Shown here: piece by piece, positions 1 to 6,973 of the stretch | Layout: each line of letters starts with the position of its first letter | Position numbering within the stretch: the stretch's first letter is position 1 | Assembly (NCBI GenBank): GCA_002413145.1 | Contig: DHWK01000169.1 | Location: 4,431 to 17,264 of the forward strand | Reading direction: 5' to 3' | Length of the DNA: 12,834 nt | Source: a bacterium UBP12_UBA5184 | GTDB taxonomy: Bacteria > Vulcanimicrobiota > Vulcanimicrobiia > Vulcanimicrobiales > Vulcanimicrobiaceae | Translations under genes and position numbers: made by a program | The notes under the pieces: model-generated | Told to the model about the DNA's origin: nothing | What the model saw: only the letters and a program-made list of their open reading frames with translations | Database searches by the model: none

Positions 1-525
1 CGCGGTCGCGAGCGCGGCCGGCGCCGGGGTGAGGATCGGGGTAAGCGTCGCTGGACTCGTCGGCGCCGGGCTGGGCTCGAAGGTCGGCGGCGCCTTGCTG
101 AGGGGCGCTAGGAGTGCGATCCGAGGTTGTTGGGCCGGCGCGTTTTTGACGTTCTTCGCCAATTCGGCCCTACGGGGCGCGGCGCGCGCGGTGCGCGGCC
201 GGGTCGGGGGCGCCGGGCGGCGCGCAATCCGCGGCGGCGGCGACGGACGTTGCCGCATCGGTCGCGGCGTCGCCGGCACGGGGGTCAGCGTCGCACGCGC
301 GGGCGCGGGTGGAGCTGGGGCGCTGCTCGCTGCGCTGGCCGCCGTCTGCGTCGTCACGGTCAGCAACTGCGCCTCGGAATTTTCGGTACCCGCGATCCCG
401 CCCGCGAGCACGATGCGTACGCCGAAGAAAAACACGAGCAGACTGTGTAGGAAAAGCGACGTCGCATACGACGCAGTCCAGCGCTGACGCACCGGAGGAA
501 AGATGCGTCGGATGAACGAGCGCAT
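1..525 (-). CDS. TonB-like membrane-anchored Pro/Ala-rich protein (3'-truncated by window edge)
   Basis: An open frame runs from an ATG at 525 to the window edge without a stop (175 codons), so the C-terminus is missing. The predicted protein has a short basic N-terminus (residues 1-15, several Arg), one hydrophobic segment at about residues 22-42 (SLFLHSLLVFFFG core), then a long low-complexity region rich in Pro, Ala, Arg and Thr. This is the layout of TonB/TolA energy transducers: a cytoplasmic tail, one inner-membrane anchor and an extended periplasmic linker. The diagnostic C-terminal TonB domain would lie beyond the window, so the family is inferred from layout alone. Codon third positions are GC-rich as in the neighbouring genes. 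The plus-strand frames over this stretch translate to Arg/Gly/Ala-rich nonsense. Upstream there is only a weak purine run (GAAGAGAG). It is divergent from pyk. It could instead be another single-pass protein with a disordered tail. Confidence 0.6.
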   Translation of the reverse strand, partial: MRSFIRRIFPPVRQRWTASYATSLFLHSLLVFFFGVRIVLAGGIAGTENSEAQLLTVTTQTAASAASSAPAPPAPARATLTPVPATPRPMRQRPSPPPRIARRPAPPTRPRTARAAPRRAELAKNVKNAPAQQPRIALLAPLSKAPPTFEPSPAPTSPATLTPILTPAPAALATA

Positions 526-584
526 GGACGCTCTCTTCGCGCAGGAGGCTCACAGCACTTCGTTTAGAACGCGTGGGCTCGATC
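526..584. promoter_or_regulatory. Short divergent intergenic region between the TonB-like gene and pyk
   Basis: This is the only divergent gap in the window, so promoters for both pyk (+) and the TonB-like gene (-) must lie here or overlap the coding starts. I see no convincing -35/-10 pair on either strand; TTTAGAAC near 563-570 is the only AT-richer patch. An AGGAGG at 543-548 is too far from either pyk start (573 or 585) to act as its ribosome-binding site. That leaves pyk without a normal Shine-Dalgarno sequence and makes a very short leader or leaderless mRNA possible. Confidence 0.3.
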
Positions 585-2018
585 ATGGTCGAGATTGCGC
601 GCAAGCGCACGAAGATCGTCGCGACGATCGGGCCCGCATCGCGCGACCCCGACATTTTACGCGCGCTCGTGAGCGCCGGGACCAACGTGGTGCGGCTCAA
701 TTTCTCGCATGGAACACACGGCGAGCACGCGGCGACGATCGAATCGGTGCAGCGTATTTCGGCCGATCTCAAGGTGCACGTCGCCGTCCTGCAAGACCTA
801 CCGGGTCCGAAAGTGCGCACCGGAACCCTCGCCGCGGGACTCGACAGCATCGAACTGCAAAGCGGGCAGCCGTTTGCTCTAGTTACCGAACCGATTGCCG
901 GGACGAGCGAAGCGGTCTCGGTCGGTTACGCCGGCCTCCCGCAAGACGTCGAGGTCGGAAAGCGCCTCTATCTGGCCGACGGCGCGATCGCTCTGCGTAT
1001 CAGCGGGAAGTCGCGCGAGCGCATAGAGACGACGGTCGAGACCGGCGGCGTCCTCCGCCCGACGCAGGGCATCAATTACCCCGACGGTTCGCTGCGCATC
1101 GAAACCGTCACCGCTTCAGACTTCGCGCACCTCGAGTTCGGTTTGCGTGCCGGCGTCGACTGGGTCGCGATCTCTTTCGTACGAAGCGCCGACGATGTCG
1201 CGCGCGTTAAAACATTCATCGCCGAACGGGGCCAAAAAGTTCCGGTCATCGCCAAGATCGAAAAGCACGAAGCACTCGATAACATCGATGCGATCGTCGA
1301 AGCCGCCGACGGGATCATGGTGGCGCGCGGCGACCTCGGCATCGAGATACCGCTCGAACGGGTCCCCCTCTTGCAGAAGGACCTGATCGCGCGCGCCAAC
1401 CGAGCCTCCAAGCCGGTCATCACCGCGACCCAGATGCTCGAATCGATGATTACCAGCGCCCGCCCGACCCGCGCCGAGGCCAACGATGTCGCCAACGCTA
1501 TCCTCGACGGCAGCGATGCGGTGATGCTTTCGGGCGAGACCGCCCGCGGCGCCTATCCGGTGGAATCCGTGCGCGTCATGGCGACGATCGCGCGACAAGT
1601 CGAGGCGGCCTATCCCCATGAGGAACTCTGGGCGCGTCGCCTTACCGCTAGCGAGGTGACGGTCGAGACGTCGATCGCCGGCGCGACGGTGCGCGTCGCC
1701 GAGGAGCTTGGCCTGAAATTGATCCTCACCGGCACGACGACCGGCAACACGGCGCGCTACATCGCTTCCTTTCGTCCGCGCGCGCGGGTCGTCGCGATGA
1801 CGCCGCAGCCCGAGGTGGCGCGCCGCCTCGCGATGACGTGGGGCGTCGAAGCGCTCGTCGTCGAGCCCTATCCCGACTTCGAAACCGGAATCGGACTTTT
1901 CGAAGCGCGGACGCTGCGCGAAGACCTCGCCAAGCACGGCGAGGTCGTCGCGATCACTTCAGGGATGCCCGTCGGCGAAGGCGGGACCAACGTGTTGAAG
2001 ATTCACAGGCTGCCGTAG
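585..2018 (+). CDS. pyk: Pyruvate kinase
   Basis: Pyruvate kinase transfers phosphate from phosphoenolpyruvate to ADP in the last step of glycolysis, in the cytosol. The 477-residue product has the normal bacterial length. The N-terminus carries KRTKIVATIGPAS (residues 7-19), followed by NVVRLNFSHG and the LQDLPGPKVRTG strand. A B-domain insertion follows at roughly residues 70-165. The active-site lysine is K224 in AKIEKHEA, and the signature MVARGDLGIE is at 245-254. ATQMLESMI, ANDVANAILDG and DAVMLSGETA follow, then the C-terminal regulatory domain. There is no extra PEP-utiliser domain after it. I prefer ATG 585; an in-frame GTG at 573 would add four residues, and neither has a well-placed Shine-Dalgarno. 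It is the only plus-strand gene and converges on recN across 13 bases, with no obvious terminator hairpin between them. Confidence 0.97.
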   Translation: MVEIARKRTKIVATIGPASRDPDILRALVSAGTNVVRLNFSHGTHGEHAATIESVQRISADLKVHVAVLQDLPGPKVRTGTLAAGLDSIELQSGQPFALVTEPIAGTSEAVSVGYAGLPQDVEVGKRLYLADGAIALRISGKSRERIETTVETGGVLRPTQGINYPDGSLRIETVTASDFAHLEFGLRAGVDWVAISFVRSADDVARVKTFIAERGQKVPVIAKIEKHEALDNIDAIVEAADGIMVARGDLGIEIPLERVPLLQKDLIARANRASKPVITATQMLESMITSARPTRAEANDVANAILDGSDAVMLSGETARGAYPVESVRVMATIARQVEAAYPHEELWARRLTASEVTVETSIAGATVRVAEELGLKLILTGTTTGNTARYIASFRPRARVVAMTPQPEVARRLAMTWGVEALVVEPYPDFETGIGLFEARTLREDLAKHGEVVAITSGMPVGEGGTNVLKIHRLP

Positions 2019-2031
2019 TTAGCCGACGACC

Positions 2032-3723
2032 TCACGCGCCGATCTTACGCGTAGTCTTTCGTTTGCGGGCGTCGCGCAGGAGTGTCCCGGCGTGCTCGAC
2101 GGAGGCGGCGTGGACTTTGCCGCCCATCATGCGCGCCAGCTCCTCGAGCACCGCCTCGCGCTCTTTCAGTTCCACGACCTCGATCGTCGTCGTCCCGGCT
2201 CGTTCGCGCTTGCGCAGCGCATAGTGCCGATCGGCCCACGAAGCGATCTGGGCAAGGTGGGTGACGCACAGCACCTGGGCGGAGCGGGCCAGAGCGGCGA
2301 CGCGCTCGCCGACGGCACGTGCGGTTGCGCCGCCGACGCCGGCATCGATCTCATCGAAAACGAGCGCCGTGCGGTCGCGCTTGTCGGCCAGCACCACGAC
2401 GAGCGCCAGCAAGACGCGCGACAATTCGCCGCCCGATGCCGCGCGGACCAGTGGGCGAAGCGGCTCGCCGGGGTTCGGCGACAGCGCGAATTCGGCGCGC
2501 TCGTGCCCGTGCGGCCCGATTTCCTCGGTTCGTTCGAGTGACACCTCGAAACGGGCCGCCGGCATCGCAAGTTCGCGGAGCTCATCTGCGACCGCGCTTT
2601 CGAGACGGCGGGCAGCCTTTGCACGCAGCGCACCGAGCGCCGCTGCGTCTCGTTCGAGTTCGGCGCGCGCCGCCGCGAGCGCCGACTCCAGCTTCGCCTG
2701 GCTTTCGTCGGACGAAGCGAAGCGTTCGACCTGTGCCGCGAAGCTCGCCCGCGCTTCCATTACGGCCGCGATGGAGCCGCCGTATTTTTTCTTGAGACGT
2801 TCGATCAGGTCCAGGCGCTCTCCGACCGACTCGGCTTCGGCCGCGTCGAATTCGGTCGCGTCCGCGGCGCGCACGACGGCGACGGCCAAGTCGGTCGCAT
2901 CGCTCTGCAGCGCTGCGACGGCCTCGGCGAGACGCGCCAGCTCGACTCCGTACGACGACACGCCGGAGAGCGCGCCGGCTGCGGCGCCGAGGCCTTCCGC
3001 CGCCGAGTCGACCAGCGCGTCGTGCGCCTGGCCGAGTGCAGCGGCGATGCTTTCCGCATTGGCCAGATAGTCGCGCCGCTCGCGCAAGCGTGCGTCCTCC
3101 TCGAGCTCGAGCTTCGCATCGTCGATTTCGCCGGCGGCGAAACGCGCGAATTCTAATTCCGCCAACCCGCGACCGGCCGAATCGCGTACGTCCGCAAGCT
3201 CGCGGGCGAGGGTCGCAACCTGGGCGTGCGTCTCCGCGAGCGCGGTACGTAACGCGACGGCGTCCGGCCCCGCGAAACGGTCAAGCAATTCCAATTGATA
3301 GGACGGCGCGAGCAGCCGCTGCTGTTCGTGCTGGCCGACCAGGTCGACGAACCATTCGCCCGCCGCGCGCAGCTGCGCCGCCGTCGCCGCCCGGCCGTTG
3401 ATGCGGCCGGCGGACTTTCCACCGGCTTGCAATTCACGCGAGAAAATCGCGGCCTCACCGTCGTCGACCTCGAACCCCTCGCCCTGTAGCCGTTCGCGCA
3501 ACGCCTCGTCGGCGTCGACTTCGAGGCTCACGCGCGTTCGCGCCGCGCCCGAGCGCACGACGTCGGGCGACGAGCGTTCGCCGAGCACGAACGCGAGCGC
3601 GCCGACCAGCATGGTCTTCCCCGAGCCGGTCTCACCGGTAAACGCCGTCAGACCGTCCGCAAACTCGACGGAGGCGCGCGCGATCAGCCCGAAATCTTCG
3701 ATCTCGAGCCGCCCGAGCAGCAT
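2032..3723 (-). CDS. recN: DNA repair ATPase RecN
   Basis: RecN is an SMC-like ATPase that acts early in double-strand break repair, holding or tethering DNA ends for RecA-dependent recombination. The 563-residue product has the family length. Walker A is GETGSGKT at residues 30-37. A long Ala/Glu/Arg-rich coiled-coil middle follows, and then the ABC-type half with signature SGGELSR (about 430-436) and Walker B LVFDEIDAGVGG (about 454-465), ending with CVTHLAQIA. The family usually reads GETGAGKS, so the Ser/Thr variant is a mild deviation that should still bind nucleotide. ATG 3723 is chosen; a TTG at 3729 is possible but overlaps the nadK stop. It lies 2 bases after nadK and is the last gene of the minus-strand train. 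The nadK/tlyA-recN neighbourhood is the usual one for this gene. Confidence 0.96.
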   Translation of the reverse strand: MLLGRLEIEDFGLIARASVEFADGLTAFTGETGSGKTMLVGALAFVLGERSSPDVVRSGAARTRVSLEVDADEALRERLQGEGFEVDDGEAAIFSRELQAGGKSAGRINGRAATAAQLRAAGEWFVDLVGQHEQQRLLAPSYQLELLDRFAGPDAVALRTALAETHAQVATLARELADVRDSAGRGLAELEFARFAAGEIDDAKLELEEDARLRERRDYLANAESIAAALGQAHDALVDSAAEGLGAAAGALSGVSSYGVELARLAEAVAALQSDATDLAVAVVRAADATEFDAAEAESVGERLDLIERLKKKYGGSIAAVMEARASFAAQVERFASSDESQAKLESALAAARAELERDAAALGALRAKAARRLESAVADELRELAMPAARFEVSLERTEEIGPHGHERAEFALSPNPGEPLRPLVRAASGGELSRVLLALVVVLADKRDRTALVFDEIDAGVGGATARAVGERVAALARSAQVLCVTHLAQIASWADRHYALRKRERAGTTTIEVVELKEREAVLEELARMMGGKVHAASVEHAGTLLRDARKRKTTRKIGA

Positions 3724-3725
3724 CC

Positions 3726-4583
3726 TCAATCACGTTCCTTGATCGGCGCGTTCCAGCGCAACTTCGCTTCGAGCAGCGAGAAGAAGTCGAGCGGCGCGCG
3801 ACGCGCGAAGCGGACCGGCAAGGCGTAACGCGCGATCGTGATGCCCTCGCCGGGATGCAGCTGGTCCACCGTTTGACCGTCGGCCTCGAGCGTGATGCCG
3901 GCGTCGGCGGCATCGCAGCTGATCGCGATGGTCGAAGTCTGCGGGACGACGAGCGGCCGCGTGAACAGCGTGTGCGGCAACAGCGCGATAACGCCGAATG
4001 CCGAGACGTCGGGCGAGAGTATCGGTCCCCCGGATGAAAGGAAATACGCCGTCGAACCCGTCGGCGTCGCGACGATCACACCGTCGGCCGGAACGCGCGC
4101 GGCTTCTTTGCCGTCGACGAAGATCCCGAAGTGCGCGAGATGCGGTCCACCGCGACGAACGACGATGTCGTTGAGGGCGACGTGCGTACGACCGTGGAGG
4201 CGGGTTTCCAGCGCGGACCGCTCGTCGATGCTAAAGCCGTCGCGCAGCATCTGCGGAAGCTGCGGCAAGCCGTCGTCGCGCCAGTCGAGCTCGGTCAGAA
4301 AGCCAAGCCGCCCGGTATTGACGCCGAAGAGCGGGATCCCGTGCGGCGCGGCGATCTGCGCCGCGCGCAGCAGCGTGCCGTCTCCACCGACGGTGACCAG
4401 CAAGACGGCGTCCTCGACGCGGGCGCCGTCGCTCGCGAGAGCGAGCGTGGCATTCTGATCGTCGCACAGCGCGACCCCGTAGCCGGCGCCGCGCACCGAC
4501 TGCGCGACGGCGCTCGCCGCCGCTCGGGCATTTTCGCGCGACAGGTCGACGTACAGCGCGACCGTTTTCGGAGCGGACGTCAC
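3726..4583 (-). CDS. nadK: NAD kinase
   Basis: NAD kinase phosphorylates the 2'-OH of NAD to make NADP, supplying reducing power for biosynthesis, including the fatty-acid and folate pathways represented upstream. The 285-residue protein shows the nucleotide-binding GGDGT motif at residues 66-70 (catalytic Asp68) and GVNTGRLGFL at 87-96. The NE/D motif appears as ALNDIVV (N138-D139), and the glycine-rich PTGSTAY is at 174-180, followed by SSGGPI. LLPHTLFTRPLVV (about 201-213) is also typical. The frame extends further upstream, but the start is GTG 4583, whose last bases form the tlyA stop (GTGA overlap). Upstream codons in this frame lie inside tlyA and give no recognisable protein. It sits between tlyA and recN, as in many Gram-positive and related bacteria, and there is no argR between them. 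Confidence 0.96.
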   Translation of the reverse strand: MTSAPKTVALYVDLSRENARAAASAVAQSVRGAGYGVALCDDQNATLALASDGARVEDAVLLVTVGGDGTLLRAAQIAAPHGIPLFGVNTGRLGFLTELDWRDDGLPQLPQMLRDGFSIDERSALETRLHGRTHVALNDIVVRRGGPHLAHFGIFVDGKEAARVPADGVIVATPTGSTAYFLSSGGPILSPDVSAFGVIALLPHTLFTRPLVVPQTSTIAISCDAADAGITLEADGQTVDQLHPGEGITIARYALPVRFARRAPLDFFSLLEAKLRWNAPIKERD

Positions 4584-5356
4584 GCTCGGGCCGCTTCGGC
4601 GAGGACGGCATCGGCGATCGTCTCGCCCGAAGCGCGGATGAGAAAGAAGACCTCGACGTTCCCGGCCGGACCGCGCAGCGGCGAACGCACCGCAGCGCCG
4701 GCCGTTAAGCCCAGCCCCGCAATCGCGTCGCGCACTTCGCGCAAGATCGCCAGCCGCACCGCCGGATCGCGCACGACGCCGCCGCCGCCCAAACGATCGC
4801 GGCCGGCCTCGAACTGCGGCTTCACCAGCGCGACGATCGAACCGTCGGGCGCCAGATAGTGCTTCGCGCGCGCGACCATCGTCACGACCGAGATGAACGA
4901 CGCGTCGATCACGATCGGGTCGAACCCTTTGGGGAACGCGTCGTCGGCGAGCAGTCGAAAGTTCGCTCGCTCGCGGACCGTGACGCGCGGATCGTCGCGC
5001 AGCGCCGTCGCGAGTTGGCCGTAACCGACATCGAGCGCCGTCACGTGGGCGGCGCCGCGCGCGAGCAAGCAATCGGTGAAACCTCCGGTCGACGCCCCGA
5101 CGTCGAGCGCGCGCGCGCCGCGCACGTCAAGTCCGAACGACTCGAGGGCGCGCTCCAATTTTTCACCGCCTCGGCTGACGAACGCCCGCGGGCGCTCGAC
5201 GTCGAGGCTCGCGCCGGAGGCGACGCTAGCGCCGGGTTTGGTCGAGGGTTGCCCGTCGACGCGCACGCGCCCGGCGATGATCAGCGAACGAGCTCGCGAA
5301 CGCGTGACGCCGGCACGCTCGGCGACGATTTCGTCCAAACGTCGCGCCCGCGTCAT
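4580..5356 (-). CDS. tlyA: TlyA family rRNA 2'-O-methyltransferase (S4 + FtsJ-like domains)
   Basis: TlyA family proteins are SAM-dependent ribose 2'-O-methyltransferases. The mycobacterial member modifies rRNA and affects sensitivity to capreomycin; some homologues are annotated as haemolysins. The 258-residue product begins with an S4 RNA-binding domain (about residues 5-60: RLDEIV, RSRARSLIIAGRVRVDG). A Rossmann methyltransferase follows, with SAM motif LDVGASTGGFTDCLL at about 84-98. The Lys-Asp-Lys-Glu residues described for Mycobacterium TlyA (K69, D154, K182, E238) line up here as K66, D151, K179 and E235, all with the same offset of three, so the enzyme looks intact. ATG 5356 is chosen. 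A TTG at 5365 would give a TTGA overlap with the xseB stop and add three residues. It overlaps nadK by 4 bases. Confidence 0.94.
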   Translation of the reverse strand: MTRARRLDEIVAERAGVTRSRARSLIIAGRVRVDGQPSTKPGASVASGASLDVERPRAFVSRGGEKLERALESFGLDVRGARALDVGASTGGFTDCLLARGAAHVTALDVGYGQLATALRDDPRVTVRERANFRLLADDAFPKGFDPIVIDASFISVVTMVARAKHYLAPDGSIVALVKPQFEAGRDRLGGGGVVRDPAVRLAILREVRDAIAGLGLTAGAAVRSPLRGPAGNVEVFFLIRASGETIADAVLAEAARA

Positions 5357-5361
5357 CCCGG

Positions 5362-5607
5362 TCAAAACGGAAGTTTGCCCGAAGCCGAGTTTTCCGCCGG
5401 CGCATCGCCGGGCCCAGGCTCGGCGGCGGCTTCGATCGAGGACTGGGCCGCCTTGAGCAGCGCCTCGCAGGTGCGCGCGAGCTGTTTCCCCTCGTTGAAG
5501 AGCGCGACCGACTCGTCGAGAGCGACGGTCTCGCGCTCGAGTTTGGTCACGATCTCTTCGAGACGGCCCAGCGCCTTCTCGAATTCACCCGCTGCGTTCG
5601 TTGCCAT
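5362..5607 (-). CDS. xseB: Exodeoxyribonuclease VII small subunit
   Basis: XseB is the small helical subunit of exonuclease VII. Several copies bind one XseA to form a nuclease that degrades single-stranded DNA to oligonucleotides. The 81-residue product has the usual family length and pattern: FEKALGRLEEIVTKLE (about residues 9-24), VALDESVALFNEGKQLARTCEALLKAA, then a short acidic, proline-containing tail. ATG 5607 is preceded by a good Shine-Dalgarno, AAGGAA, with about 7 bases spacing. The start lies inside the end of xseA (23-base overlap), which suggests it can be initiated independently and at a higher rate, as its excess stoichiometry would require. The frame extends upstream inside xseA but shows no family similarity there. 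Confidence 0.93.
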   Translation of the reverse strand: MATNAAGEFEKALGRLEEIVTKLERETVALDESVALFNEGKQLARTCEALLKAAQSSIEAAAEPGPGDAPAENSASGKLPF

Positions 5608-6973
5608 CAGTCGTTCCTTGTCGCCGCTTCGATTCGACGCGCGCGGAGAGCGTTCCGCGCGCGACCCGAGCGTCGATGCTTGCGCCGATCGGTACCTCGT
5701 CGGGTTCCCGCACGATGCGTCCCCCGAGCGTAACGATGGCATAGCCCTTTTGCAGAATTGCTGCCGGATCGTTACCGTTCAACGTGGCGCTCGCGGTGCG
5801 CACCCGCAATTCGGCTCTTCGCAAGCGTTCGCGCGCCGCGCGCTCGAGGCGAGCGGACGTCTCGGCCAGGCGCCGGCCGCGGTTGGCAAGCGCGAGCCGC
5901 GGATCGAAACGCGCAAGGCGCTCGCCGAGTCGCGCGATTCGTTCGCGACGCGTTCGCAAGAAAACCGTCGCGCCCGCATCCAGCCGTTCGCCGGCATCCT
6001 CGAGCAGTTGTTGCTGAGGCAGCAAGAAGAGCGTGACGTCGTCCAGTTTCGAGCGAGTGAGCGATCGTCCGAGTCGCGACTCGAGACGTTCGAGATTTCG
6101 CGAGGCGGCGCCGCGCGCGCGGCGGACCCGGTCCTCGAGACGCTCGCGCAGCGCGCGCGTCTCCGAACCGACCCGCTCGGCCGCCGCCGAGGGCGTCTCG
6201 GCATGCAAGTCGGCGGCAAAATCGGCGAGCTGCTGATCGACCGTATGTCCGACGGCCGAGATCACCGGATGCCTCGCGCGCGCGATCGCGCGCACGACGC
6301 TCTCGTCGCTGAACGTGAAAAGATCTTCGAACGACCCGCCCCCGCGCGTGACCACGATCAGGTCGACGTCGAGCTGCGCCGCGCGGCCGATCGCGCCGAC
6401 GATCTCGGCTGGTGCGTTCGGTCCCTGGACCGACGTCTCGCACCATTCGACGCGAACGTGCGGCCGCAATTGGCGCAGGCGAGTTAGGAAATCGGTCGCG
6501 CCCTCCGAGCGTTTCGACGAAACGAGCGCGACCCGAAAGGGGAAAGCCGGCAGCGCTCGTTTGCGCGCGGCGTCGAACAGTCCCTCGGCCGCAAGACGCT
6601 TCTTGCGTTCTTCGAAGAGTTGGTGGACGTCGCCCAGACCTTCGAGGCGGACGCGTTCGACGACCAACTGATAGGTGCTACGCTGCGGATAGGTGCTGAT
6701 CGACCCGAGCGCCACGATTTTGGCGCCGTTCTTGAACTCGGGAAACGCGAGGAAGTCGTCTTCCCAGGCGAAGCACTGCAAGAGCGCCGTCCCCTCGGTC
6801 AGCGCGAAATTGAGGTTGCCGTATGCCGAGACTTTGCAGTTGCTGACCTCGCCGCGGATCGCGATCGAACGCAGGAGTGGATCGCCTTGCAGTTTATCGC
6901 GCAGAAATGACGACAACCAGGCGACGCCGCGGACGCTCTCGCCGGGCAGGTTCGGCACGTTCGACGCCTTCAT
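5585..6973 (-). CDS. xseA: Exodeoxyribonuclease VII large subunit
   Basis: XseA is the catalytic subunit of exonuclease VII, which digests single-stranded DNA from both ends and acts in repair and recombination. The 462-residue product has an N-terminal OB-fold domain (about residues 12-110; VSNCKVSAYGNLNFAL). The nuclease core follows, with SVQGPNAPAEIVGAI (about 181-195), RGGGSFEDLFTFSDE (210-224), VISAVGHTVDQQLADFAADL (about 237-256) and ETPSAAAE. A long Arg/Glu-rich helical region leads to the C-terminal segment ILQKGYAIVTLGG. Many homologues read GHETD and FN-D/E-E where this protein has GHTVD and FSDE; both are mild variations. ATG 6973 forms an ATGA overlap with the PBP gene stop. The open frame continues upstream into the PBP gene, but that part is not homologous to XseA. 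Confidence 0.96.
   Translation of the reverse strand: MKASNVPNLPGESVRGVAWLSSFLRDKLQGDPLLRSIAIRGEVSNCKVSAYGNLNFALTEGTALLQCFAWEDDFLAFPEFKNGAKIVALGSISTYPQRSTYQLVVERVRLEGLGDVHQLFEERKKRLAAEGLFDAARKRALPAFPFRVALVSSKRSEGATDFLTRLRQLRPHVRVEWCETSVQGPNAPAEIVGAIGRAAQLDVDLIVVTRGGGSFEDLFTFSDESVVRAIARARHPVISAVGHTVDQQLADFAADLHAETPSAAAERVGSETRALRERLEDRVRRARGAASRNLERLESRLGRSLTRSKLDDVTLFLLPQQQLLEDAGERLDAGATVFLRTRRERIARLGERLARFDPRLALANRGRRLAETSARLERAARERLRRAELRVRTASATLNGNDPAAILQKGYAIVTLGGRIVREPDEVPIGASIDARVARGTLSARVESKRRQGTTDGNERSG

Noticed and set aside
29..487. Plus-strand open frames of up to 152 codons at the left edge
   Set aside because: They are Gly/Arg/Ala-rich with no family resemblance and lie opposite the minus-strand TonB-like frame, which has a membrane anchor and normal codon use.
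543..548. AGGAGG as the pyk ribosome-binding site
   Set aside because: Spacing to either start codon is 25 bases or more, and no start codon lies at normal distance.
1116..1937. Minus-strand frame of 273 codons inside pyk
   Set aside because: It is an antisense shadow of pyruvate kinase, with no motif and no ribosome-binding site of note.
2005..2040. Terminator hairpin between convergent pyk and recN
   Set aside because: Only a four-base GGCT/AGCC pairing is visible and there is no T-run, too weak to call.
4584..5072. N-terminal extension of nadK
   Set aside because: The frame is open but runs through tlyA in another phase. NadK similarity begins at GTG 4583, which forms a GTGA overlap.
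4859..6487. Long plus-strand frame of 542 codons
   Set aside because: It lies opposite tlyA, xseB and xseA, which have clear family motifs. High GC leaves antisense frames open, and its translation is Arg/Asp/Ala-rich without recognisable domains.
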